From positions 1 through 9,287 of the forward strand of contig JAJYAH010000214.1 in assembly GCA_021779635.1 (NCBI GenBank): 9,287 nt of DNA. The letters run 5' to 3'. Positions within the stretch are counted from its first letter, which is position 1, and each line of letters starts with the position of its first letter. The notes under the pieces were generated by a model that did not search any database, had not been told where the DNA came from, and was given only the letters and a program-made list of their open reading frames with translations. This DNA is from Pseudomonadota bacterium. Its GTDB lineage: Bacteria; Pseudomonadota; Alphaproteobacteria; Rhizobiales; Xanthobacteraceae. This document shows positions 1 to 5,362 of the stretch, one piece after another. The position numbers and the translations under genes were made by a program.

Positions 1-405
1 CAATCGCTGGACGACGTCGACCGCGCGGTCTGCAACTGGCGCGACGCGGTACGATCCGGTCGCGCGCCGGGCCAGGCCTGGCCGGCCTGGATCAACATTC
101 CGTCGAAGATCGGACAGGTCGCAGCGGTGCGCGTGCTCGCCAGCCAGCGTCGCGCCCAGGATTTGCCGCGGGGAATCCTGATCGCATCGATCTCGCCGGG
201 CCTGATCGATACCGGAGCGTCGCGCCCCTGGCTCGACCTGACGGGCGCTCCCCAGCCGGACGAGGTCGCAGGCCCGCTGTTGGACCTCGCGCTCGACCCC
301 TCGCCGCACGAATCCTTCTATGGCGAATTGGTCCATGTCGGCCGCGAAGAACCGGGGCCATTCGGCTCGGTGGTACGCAGCGGGTCGATCGTGCCATGGA
401 AGTGA
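1..405 (+). CDS. short-chain dehydrogenase/reductase (SDR), 3' fragment
   Basis: The frame is open from the first base of the window, so the 5' part, including the Rossmann nucleotide-binding motif, lies outside; 134 C-terminal residues are visible. They show the second half of an SDR fold: a Ser-Lys pair with following helix (SKIGQ, fragment residues 35-39), a strand ending in the SDR motif SPGLIDT (65-71), and a C-terminal FYGELVHVG strand. SDRs are NAD(P)H-dependent oxidoreductases; the substrate cannot be told. In a classical YxxxK site Tyr would sit four residues before Lys36, but Asn32 is there (WINIPSK), so either this is a divergent subfamily or catalysis differs. The TGA stop overlaps the start of the MarR-type gene by 10 bp, implying one transcript and probable translational coupling. 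Confidence 0.8.
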   Translation, partial: QSLDDVDRAVCNWRDAVRSGRAPGQAWPAWINIPSKIGQVAAVRVLASQRRAQDLPRGILIASISPGLIDTGASRPWLDLTGAPQPDEVAGPLLDLALDPSPHESFYGELVHVGREEPGPFGSVVRSGSIVPWK

Positions 406-914
406 ACCGCAAGAGCACCAAGAGCCCATTGTCCGGATCCAAATCTTCAGCACGCAAGGCGGCCCGCCGCACCTCCTCGCAGCAATCATCTTCCGAGCAG
501 GAGCGCCCTGGCATGCTGGTCAAGCGCGCCGAGCAGGCGATGGTCCGGGCTAAAAGCGCTGCCTTGAAATCCGTCGGCTTGACCCCGTCGCAATATGTGG
601 CGCTGTTCGAACTTGATCGGCAGCCGGGGATCACCGCGGCGACGCTGGCACGCGCCTGTCTGGTGACGCCGCAGGCGATGATGATCCTGCTCAAGACCAT
701 GGAGCAGCAGGGCCTGATCACGCGATCGTCGCACCCACGGCATCCCAGCGTGCTCGAGCTGCACATGACCGAAGTCGGACACGAGGCGCTTCACAGCGGG
801 CGCGAGCGGGTCGACCCGCTCGAGCGGCGGGTGTTCGGTGCCTTCTCGCCGAAGGAAATGGCCGCCTTTCGCGAGTTTCTGTCGCGCTTCATCGAGGCGT
901 TCGAGGGGAAGTAA
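396..914 (+). CDS. MarR-family transcriptional regulator
   Basis: 172 aa if translated from the ATG at 396. Residues 1-39 are a Ser/Arg/Lys-rich tail that looks disordered. From residue 40 the protein follows the MarR pattern: a dimerisation helix, GLTPSQY at 61-67, a helix-turn-helix with the recognition helix near 91-104 (TPQAMMILLKTMEQQ), a beta wing at about 109-124, then ...MTEVGHEAL and C-terminal dimerisation helices. MarR proteins are cytoplasmic dimers that usually repress nearby genes and are released by small, often aromatic, ligands. The gene overlaps the SDR gene by 10 bp, so it probably regulates that operon. Start choice is uncertain: the ATG at 513 (133 aa product) has AGGAG at 499-503 with a 9-nt spacer, better than the site before 396. 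I kept the longer form because the codons between look coding-like and Met40 lies inside the expected first helix. Confidence 0.87.
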   Translation: MEVNRKSTKSPLSGSKSSARKAARRTSSQQSSSEQERPGMLVKRAEQAMVRAKSAALKSVGLTPSQYVALFELDRQPGITAATLARACLVTPQAMMILLKTMEQQGLITRSSHPRHPSVLELHMTEVGHEALHSGRERVDPLERRVFGAFSPKEMAAFREFLSRFIEAFEGK

Positions 915-987
915 GGTTCGGTCCATTCGGCGACCTGCCGCACCAGGCGACCACCTCAGCTCGTTCTGAGCGCCAAAGCACGGATCA

Positions 988-1022
988 GAAACGGCGCAAT
1001 CTTCGAGCAGGATTGCCGTTTT
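988..1022 (+). terminator. possible intrinsic terminator after the MarR gene
   Basis: A hairpin can form between about 989-1001 (AAACGG...CAATC) and 1011-1022 (GATTGCCGTTTT), with a small bulge in the left arm. The right arm ends in only four T residues. It lies 75 bp after the MarR stop and before the next gene's ribosome binding site, as expected for a terminator, but the bulge and short T run make it weak. Confidence 0.3.
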
Positions 1023-1102
1023 GCGCAGAACGGCGAATAAAGATAGGGTTCGGTGGAACCGAAAAAGGCTTTCGGAACAATCGTCGCCGCATAAGTGCGC
1101 CG

Positions 1103-1118
1103 AAGGAGACGGTCATTG
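1103..1118 (+). promoter_or_regulatory. ribosome binding site that sets a TTG start
   Basis: AAGGAG at 1103-1108 is a near-ideal Shine-Dalgarno sequence, 7 nt before the TTG at 1116. No in-frame ATG is near, and the only other candidate (GTG 1095) lies upstream of this site. Confidence 0.7.
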
Positions 1119-2129
1119 AAATGCTACGAGATCCACGGACCAAACGGAGTTGATGGACTTGCGTTGGTCGACAAGCCGGTGCCAAAGCCGGGCGCGGGAG
1201 AAGTGCTGGTTCGGCTCAAGGCTGCAACCCTGAATTATCGTGATCTCCTTACGATCAAGGGAGGGTATGGCTCGCGTCAGAAGTTTCCCCTGGTTCCGGT
1301 TTCAGACGGCGCAGGTGTGATCGAGACAATAGGGCCTGACACGCCAGGATTCGCAACCGGCGACCGTGTCATCGGCAGTTTCTTCGAAAACTGGATGGGC
1401 GGCGAACCGAGCGAAGCGAAAATGAGCGCCGCGCTTGGCGGCTCGGTGGATGGCGTCCTCACGGAGTATCGGGTCTTTCCCGCGCGGGCGCTGGTCAAGA
1501 CGCCGGAGGACCTCAGCGACATCGAGGCTGCAGCCCTTCCCTGCGCCGGCCTCACGGCCTGGAGCGCAGTCGTGAAGCTCGGGGGCGTGAAGCCGGGACA
1601 GACCGTCCTGGTACAAGGGACTGGTGGCGTCTCTCTTTTCGCGCTGCAATTCGCAAAAATGTGCGGCGCACGCGTCATCGCGACCTCGTCGAGCGACGCA
1701 AAGATCGATCAGCTCAAGATGCTCGGTGCCGACCTGACGCTCAACTACAGGAACACGCCCGACTGGGGAAAGAAAGCCCGTGAGTGGACCCGGCACGGCG
1801 TCGATCTTGTCGTGGAAGTCGGCGGGGTCGGCACCCTTAACGAGTCGATCCGGGCAATCAGGATCGGCGGTACGATCGCATTTATCGGGGTGCTTGCCGG
1901 ACCCCCGCCGTCCGAACTTCGGCTTCCGCTGATGGTGATGCAGCAGCAACGCCTGCAAGGCGTCACTGTCGGATCCGTCGAAGATCTCCAGGCCCTGGTC
2001 GACGCGATCACCGTCAATCGAATGAAGCCGGTGATCGACAAGACATTTTCTTTCGATCAGGCCAGGGAGGCCTTTACCTACATGGCGAGCGGAGCGCACT
2101 TTGGGAAAGTGGCGATCGCGATCGGGTAG
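1116..2129 (+). CDS. zinc-less medium-chain dehydrogenase/reductase (quinone oxidoreductase/alcohol dehydrogenase-like)
   Basis: 337 aa from a TTG start at 1116. That start has AAGGAG at 1103-1108 seven nucleotides upstream and gives an N-terminus (MKCYEIHGPNG) typical of the family; the in-frame GTG at 1095 would add a basic stretch translated from the ribosome binding site itself. The N-terminal GroES-like domain shows LNYRDLLTIKG (39-49) and VSDGAGVI (62-69), where zinc alcohol dehydrogenases have the Cys and GHE metal-binding motifs, so catalytic zinc is probably absent. The cofactor domain has PCAGLTAW (142-149), VLVQGTGGVSLFALQFAK (164-181) and ATSSSDAK (189-196), pointing to NADPH or NADH. 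The C-terminus AHFGKVAI is family-typical. Such enzymes reduce quinones, enones or related carbonyls, or oxidise alcohols; the substrate here is unknown. It stands alone, about 200 bp after the MarR gene. Confidence 0.87.
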   Translation: MKCYEIHGPNGVDGLALVDKPVPKPGAGEVLVRLKAATLNYRDLLTIKGGYGSRQKFPLVPVSDGAGVIETIGPDTPGFATGDRVIGSFFENWMGGEPSEAKMSAALGGSVDGVLTEYRVFPARALVKTPEDLSDIEAAALPCAGLTAWSAVVKLGGVKPGQTVLVQGTGGVSLFALQFAKMCGARVIATSSSDAKIDQLKMLGADLTLNYRNTPDWGKKAREWTRHGVDLVVEVGGVGTLNESIRAIRIGGTIAFIGVLAGPPPSELRLPLMVMQQQRLQGVTVGSVEDLQALVDAITVNRMKPVIDKTFSFDQAREAFTYMASGAHFGKVAIAIG

Positions 2130-2235
2130 ACGGTTCGCCGCGACGCAGCATAGGCTATGAAAGCCTGAAGGCATCGCCCTTGCCGGTGGAAAGCTGGTTT
2201 GATGGGGCTCGGGAACCGAAGCGTGGATGCAGGAT

Positions 2236-2341
2236 TAGAGCGTTTTCCAGCGAAGTGGATACCGGTTCGCGTAAAGAAAACGCGTCAAATAGGGACATAG
2301 AGCCTCCATTCCGATTCTATCGGAACGGAAAGGGCCCTAGC
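2236..2341. repeat. Rhizobiales-type intergenic palindromic repeat, copy 1 (two hairpins)
   Basis: Outer arms GCGTTTTC (2240-2247) and GAAAACGC (2276-2283) are perfect inverted repeats. Inside them GCGAA (2250-2254) pairs with TTCGC (2266-2270), enclosing the core AAGTGGATACCGGTT (2253-2267). A second hairpin follows: TTCCGAT (2309-2315), TCT loop, ATCGGAA (2319-2325), flanked by TAGAGCCT and AGGGCCCTA, which are partly complementary. I recall elements of this sequence as very common between genes in Bradyrhizobium and relatives; that is memory, not a search. It lies between the oxidoreductase gene and the first small lipoprotein gene and may affect transcript ends or stability. Confidence 0.75.
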
Positions 2342-2364
2342 CAGGGAATAAGACAGGAGGCCTC

Positions 2365-2574
2365 ATGTGGCGCTTCGCTGTTTTGATCGCCGCGGTTTCT
2401 GTTGTGGTCTCCTGTTCTCCCGGGGATACGGAAGCCACCAACAAGTGCGCGACCAACATCTACCCCTCCTACAATCCAAAGGTGCTCGAACAGTGCATGG
2501 CCGTCTGCATCAAGTGTGACCATGGGGTCACGACGACTTGCTCGACGTCATGCACCTTGAAGGGTGCGCGCTGA
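2365..2574 (+). CDS. small cysteine-rich lipoprotein, function unknown
   Basis: 69 aa; ATG preceded by AGGAGG at 2355-2360 with a 4-nt spacer. The N-terminus is a short lipoprotein signal ([17 protein letters not shown]) with lipobox VVSC, so Cys17 should be lipidated and the mature 53-residue protein membrane-anchored. Six further cysteines lie at 28, 44, 48, 51, 59 and 63. They include two CX3C motifs (44-48 and 59-63) and could form three disulfides in the oxidising periplasm or bind a metal. I do not recognise a named family. It is followed 33 bp later by a PepSY-like exported protein and then a collagen-like lipoprotein, all on the same strand, so a shared envelope role is possible but not shown. 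Confidence 0.8.
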   Translation: MWRFAVLIAAVSVVVSCSPGDTEATNKCATNIYPSYNPKVLEQCMAVCIKCDHGVTTTCSTSCTLKGAR

Positions 2575-2607
2575 GAATCCAATGCGCGCCGCATAGGAGC
2601 CCAGACC

Positions 2608-2838
2608 ATGCTGATGCGAGTATCCCGAGCGGCGCTTTGCGCGTCAGCGGTATTCACCGTCATCCTGCCCGCTTATGGCCTGACCGGTCAGGAGGTTGTC
2701 GCCAAGCTCGAGGCGGCCGGGTATTCGCAGATCCGCGAAATGAAATCCGGAAAGATCATGGCCTACAGGGCGGTCAGAGCCGGGAAGGAAGTTTCCCTTG
2801 TCGTCGACAGCTTCGGCAAGGTCAAAGAGCTGCCGTAG
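2608..2838 (+). CDS. small exported PepSY-like domain protein
   Basis: 76 aa; ATG with AGGAG at 2595-2599 and an 8-nt spacer. Residues 1 to about 24 form a Sec signal peptide (basic start, hydrophobic [14 protein letters not shown], probable cleavage near AYG). The mature part ([25 protein letters not shown]..., ending [12 protein letters not shown]) has the helix followed by beta-hairpin layout of a single PepSY domain: an amphipathic helix, then short strands with the D-x-x-G-K-V ending. PepSY domains occur in protease propeptides, where they inhibit, and as free-standing periplasmic proteins of unclear role. The assignment rests on pattern rather than an alignment. The gene is probably co-transcribed with the preceding lipoprotein gene (33-bp gap) and is followed by an intrinsic terminator. 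Confidence 0.8.
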   Translation: MLMRVSRAALCASAVFTVILPAYGLTGQEVVAKLEAAGYSQIREMKSGKIMAYRAVRAGKEVSLVVDSFGKVKELP

Positions 2839-2869
2839 AAAGCAATTCTTCGTCGATTCATTTTCGCTT

Positions 2870-2895
2870 CCGGCCGTTCATGTCGGCCGGTTTTC
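2870..2895 (+). terminator. intrinsic terminator after the PepSY-like gene
   Basis: CCGGCCG (2870-2876), a 7-nt loop, and CGGCCGG (2884-2890) form a perfect all-GC stem followed directly by TTTT. It lies 32 bp past the stop codon and separates the two upstream small genes from the collagen-like gene. Confidence 0.7.
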
Positions 2896-2957
2896 TGTTG
2901 CGGTCTCGTGATTTCTTCACTCTAATTGCCGGAGAATGTCGCTGGGGGGAGGGTCAA

Positions 2958-3422
2958 ATGAAAAAGATCGTGACGGTCTTCATTATTGGCACGGCGATGA
3001 TGCTCGCCGGTTGCGGCAGGGATCCGGGGCCCGCTGGTCCCAAGGGAGAACCCGGGGCTCAAGGTCCGGCCGGCGCGCAAGGCGTCCAAGGCGTGCCGGG
3101 CGCCCAGGGGCAGCCGGGGGCCCAGGGGCAGCCCGGAGCTCAAGGGCAGCCTGGCCCCCAAGGGCCACAAGGACCGGAAGGGCCGCAGGGAGCGCAAGGT
3201 GCTCCCGGACCAAAGGGTGACACCGGGCCAAAGGGTGACGCCGGACCAAAGGGCGACGCCGGACGATCTGGCGCTTCTGTTCGATCGGTACAGTCCGACG
3301 GCACCGTGAACTGCGAGGCGAACGAAACCCTGGTGTCGGTATTTTGCCCCGGTGGTGGCTCACCCGATGGCGCAAAGTGTGGAACGCCTCCCACGATCGG
3401 CCTGTGTCTGGGCAAGCCTTAG
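2958..3422 (+). CDS. collagen-like repeat lipoprotein
   Basis: 154 aa; ATG at 2958 preceded by GGAGG at 2948-2952 with a 5-nt spacer. Residues 1-19 are a lipoprotein signal ([19 protein letters not shown], lipobox LAGC), so Cys19 should be lipidated. From Gly24 to Ser104 there are 27 uninterrupted Gly-X-Y triplets, rich in Pro, Gln, Ala and, near the end, GPKGD units. This should form a collagen-type triple helix and hence a trimer; bacteria usually lack prolyl hydroxylation, and charged GPKGD triplets are known to stabilise such helices. The C-terminal 49 residues are non-repetitive with four cysteines (119, 130, 141, 150), perhaps a disulfide-bonded trimerisation or binding head. It is probably anchored to a membrane facing the periplasm or cell surface. 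The reading frame could extend upstream of 2958, but signal peptide and ribosome binding site fix the start. Function unknown. Confidence 0.9.
   Translation: MKKIVTVFIIGTAMMLAGCGRDPGPAGPKGEPGAQGPAGAQGVQGVPGAQGQPGAQGQPGAQGQPGPQGPQGPEGPQGAQGAPGPKGDTGPKGDAGPKGDAGRSGASVRSVQSDGTVNCEANETLVSVFCPGGGSPDGAKCGTPPTIGLCLGKP
3102..3155 (+). repeat. three tandem 18-bp repeats inside the collagen-like gene (GAQGQP units)
   Basis: Three consecutive 18-bp units start at 3102, 3120 and 3138. The first two are nearly identical and the third has synonymous changes. They encode repeated Gly-Ala-Gln-Gly-Gln-Pro and could expand or contract by slippage or recombination. Confidence 0.8.
3207..3260 (+). repeat. three tandem 18-bp repeats inside the collagen-like gene (GPKGD units)
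   Basis: Units start at 3207, 3225 and 3243, differing at a few bases. Each encodes Gly-Pro-Lys-Gly-Asp-Thr/Ala. This is the charged end of the collagen-like domain. Confidence 0.8.
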
Positions 3423-3722
3423 GTCTTGAGGGCACCCAGGTCTCAAGAACACCGGCGGCCTTCGCTCGCGCTCAATCCCGATTTTGACGGACGCCGCGAT
3501 ATTCGGCCGCCGGTGCATATGATCGCGCTCGCGAAAGCGCGGGATATCGACCCCTGCTTGCGGGTGCATCCGGACGATGAGGCAAGGCGCCGGCTCTCTT
3601 TCGCACGGTAAAGTTCGGGTGAAAGCGATCCATCAACTTCAACCGTCGGCGTACACGCCGCGGAAGAGAATTCGGACCTAGCCTGTCGATCTTCGCATTT
3701 CACGAGCGGTGCGGAGCGACAG
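3423..3722. other. intergenic stretch with several inverted repeats, no convincing gene
   Basis: I see no protein gene with both a ribosome binding site and recognisable content here. Directly after the collagen-like gene TCTTGAG (3424-3430) and CTCAAGA (3442-3448) can pair. CACCGGCGGCC (3450-3460) and GGCCGCCGGTG (3505-3515) form a perfect 11-bp inverted repeat with a 44-nt loop. CGCGCT (3524-3529) and AGCGCG (3536-3541) form a short hairpin. A strong terminator follows at 3723. The stretch may be a long 3' UTR or hold a small RNA; no clear promoter is visible. Confidence 0.4.
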
Positions 3723-3758
3723 AAACCGTCACCTGGTTTTCCCGGTGACGGTTTTTTT
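3723..3758 (+). terminator. strong intrinsic terminator
   Basis: AAACCGTCACC (3723-3733) and GGTGACGGTTT (3744-3754) form a perfect 11-bp stem with a 10-nt loop, and the T tract runs on to 3758. It points along the + strand, about 300 bp after the last recognised + strand gene. Confidence 0.85.
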
Positions 3759-3786
3759 CTGCCAACCTCGCGAAACGTCAGGACTG

Positions 3787-3833
3787 GAGCGAGATGGCTC
3801 TTCGTTGAATCGCCATCTCGCTCTATCTTTTTG
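3787..3833 (+). terminator. second, tandem intrinsic terminator
   Basis: GAGCGAGATGGC (3787-3798) and GCCATCTCGCTC (3812-3823) form a perfect 12-bp stem with a 13-nt loop, followed by TATCTTTTTG. It is also oriented along the + strand, only 28 bp after the previous terminator. The other strand has no T run after the stem. Confidence 0.75.
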
Positions 3834-3837
3834 TTCA

Positions 3838-3884
3838 AGCATGATCTTTTCGGAAAACCGGTGTCCACTTTCCCGGATCATGCT
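3838..3884. repeat. Rhizobiales-type intergenic palindromic repeat, copy 2
   Basis: AGCATGATC (3838-3846) and GATCATGCT (3876-3884) are perfect inverted arms. Inside them GGAAAA and TTTCC are largely complementary and enclose AACCGGTGTCCACTT (3856-3870), the reverse complement of the core in copy 1 except for one base. I recall this sequence as a widespread repeat in rhizobial genomes. It sits between the convergent + strand transcripts and the terephthalate operon. Confidence 0.8.
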
Positions 3885-3975
3885 TTAGCCGCGGTCGAAC
3901 CGCCTTCACGTGATCGAGCAAGGTGGCTTCGACAATGGTGTGCGCTTGCCGTCCGAGACCACAGAAGGTGTCGCG

Positions 3976-5316
3976 CTATGAAACAGCACCGTACTTCCTG
4001 CCGAGCAGCGCGACCAAAACGCCAGACAGCAGCATCGGAACGGCGGCCGCATAAAACAGATTTGCGACACTAAGCTGGTAGGCCAGCAGTGCGCCGACCA
4101 GCAGCGGGCCGCCAATGCCACCTAGCCTGCCGATACCCAGAGCCCAGCCCACGCCGGTCGATCGGATTGGCGCCGGGTAGAAAATGGCGGCCAGCGCGAT
4201 GACACACTTCTGACCGCCGCTGATGCAAAACCCGGCGCAAAAAGCTGATATCAGCAGCATCCCGGGCGATGCGGAAACGGCCTGACCGAGCAGCCCGACG
4301 AACACCACGCCCGCAAAATAGACCGTCGCAAGCGACCCGTATGGACCAAGCCTGTCCATCGCCGGTCCAATGACAAAAGCCGCGACGATACCGCCGACCG
4401 TCGTCAGCGATGTGGCGAGCGCGACCGTGTTCAGCGAATGGCCCAGACTGGTCAGAATCGTCGGCAGCCAGCTTTGCAGCGCGTAGAACTCCGCCAGGTT
4501 AAGGCCGAACACCAGCCACAGCACCAGCGTTCCGAGCGTTCGCTCGGATTGAAACAGGCTCCCGACCGCACTTCGCTTCGCTTCGACCTCGGTCGTAAAC
4601 GCACGAGGTCCCCGATCCGGAAGCGTCTTGTCGACGTGGCGGATCACCCGCCAGATGCGTTCGGGTTCGGCCCCGGTGCGGATCAGAAAATCGAGCGACT
4701 CGGGCAGGTAGACGAATACGAAGATGGCGAGCGTGAGTGGAGCGATCGCGCCGATCCAGAGGAGCGCACGCCAGCCGTGCAGCGGGATGATCCAGGCGGC
4801 CATTGCGCCAGCCGCGACAAAGCCGAGCGAGAAGCCGCAATAGATGGCGAGCACGAATGTCGCCCGCAAACGCCTTGGGCTGTATTCGGTGGTCAGGGCC
4901 ACCGCACTGGGAATGGCCGCGCCGAGCGCGATGCCGGTGACGAAACGCAGGCCGATCAGCTGGGTGACGCTGGCCGCCAGCACGGTGATCAGCGTCAGCA
5001 GCGCAAACGTCACCGTACTGATCATGATCAGACGCCGGTGCCCGAACCGATCGGACAGCGGCGACAACACCAGATAGCCCACCATCAGCCCGGTCAGCGC
5101 CGACGAGAAGATCGGCCCCAGTACCTCTCGCGACAGTCCCCACTCCTTCGCAATCAGCGGCACCATGTAGCTGATGGCCTGGGTGTCGAACCCGTCGAGA
5201 AACATCACGAGGCCACACAGAATGATGATGCCGTACTGCACGGCACCGACGTGACGGGCATCGATGAACGTCGGCACATCGAAAACGTCTGGGGTCGCAA
5301 TTGCCTCGGTACGCAT
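3976..5316 (-). CDS. MFS transporter, aromatic acid:H+ symporter (AAHS) type, probable terephthalate uptake
   Basis: 446 aa from the ATG at 5316, which lies 46 bp after the tphA1 stop with a purine-rich GAGATCGAAG before it; a longer frame would overlap tphA1 and add non-family sequence. About 12 hydrophobic segments are visible. TM1 carries DGFDTQ (41-46), the acidic motif needed for aromatic acid transport in PcaK/BenK-type carriers. The TM2-TM3 loop has LSDRFGHRR (87-95), the MFS signature. VYLPESLDF (202-210) and a central cytoplasmic loop (about 212-258) fit the family. AAHS proteins bring aromatic carboxylates through the inner membrane with protons. As last gene of a tph operon, terephthalate or a related dicarboxylate is the likely substrate; protocatechuate or 4-hydroxybenzoate remain possible. 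Comamonas tph operons instead carry tphC for a tripartite carrier. Confidence 0.9.
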   Translation of the reverse strand: MRTEAIATPDVFDVPTFIDARHVGAVQYGIIILCGLVMFLDGFDTQAISYMVPLIAKEWGLSREVLGPIFSSALTGLMVGYLVLSPLSDRFGHRRLIMISTVTFALLTLITVLAASVTQLIGLRFVTGIALGAAIPSAVALTTEYSPRRLRATFVLAIYCGFSLGFVAAGAMAAWIIPLHGWRALLWIGAIAPLTLAIFVFVYLPESLDFLIRTGAEPERIWRVIRHVDKTLPDRGPRAFTTEVEAKRSAVGSLFQSERTLGTLVLWLVFGLNLAEFYALQSWLPTILTSLGHSLNTVALATSLTTVGGIVAAFVIGPAMDRLGPYGSLATVYFAGVVFVGLLGQAVSASPGMLLISAFCAGFCISGGQKCVIALAAIFYPAPIRSTGVGWALGIGRLGGIGGPLLVGALLAYQLSVANLFYAAAVPMLLSGVLVALLGRKYGAVS

Positions 5317-5362
5317 GGCTTCGATCTCGATGAGTGCTTTGATATTCTGAGCGAGCGGCAAT

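Noticed and set aside
92..766. 224-codon - strand open frame across the SDR and MarR genes
   Set aside because: It spans two genes on the other strand whose protein motifs are clear; no domain is seen in it.
1047..1060. GGTTC-GGTG-GAACC inverted repeat before the oxidoreductase gene
   Set aside because: Only 5-bp arms with a 4-nt loop; too short to call an operator or attenuator.
1302..2174. 290-codon - strand open frame opposite the oxidoreductase gene
   Set aside because: Composition is a mirror of the + strand gene and no motif is visible.
2538..2957. Upstream in-frame extension of the collagen-like gene
   Set aside because: It overlaps the PepSY-like gene and a terminator; the ATG at 2958 has both a good ribosome binding site and a lipoprotein signal.
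3102..3260. Regular short repeats that could suggest a CRISPR array
   Set aside because: The repeats are contiguous 18-bp units without spacers and encode Gly-X-Y triplets.
3426..3611. 61-codon + strand open frame after the collagen-like gene
   Set aside because: Starts at TTG four bases after the previous stop with no proper ribosome binding site, and the protein is featureless and Arg-rich.
3443..3868. 141-codon - strand open frame in the intergenic stretch
   Set aside because: It runs through both terminator hairpins and into the palindromic repeat, with no family resemblance.
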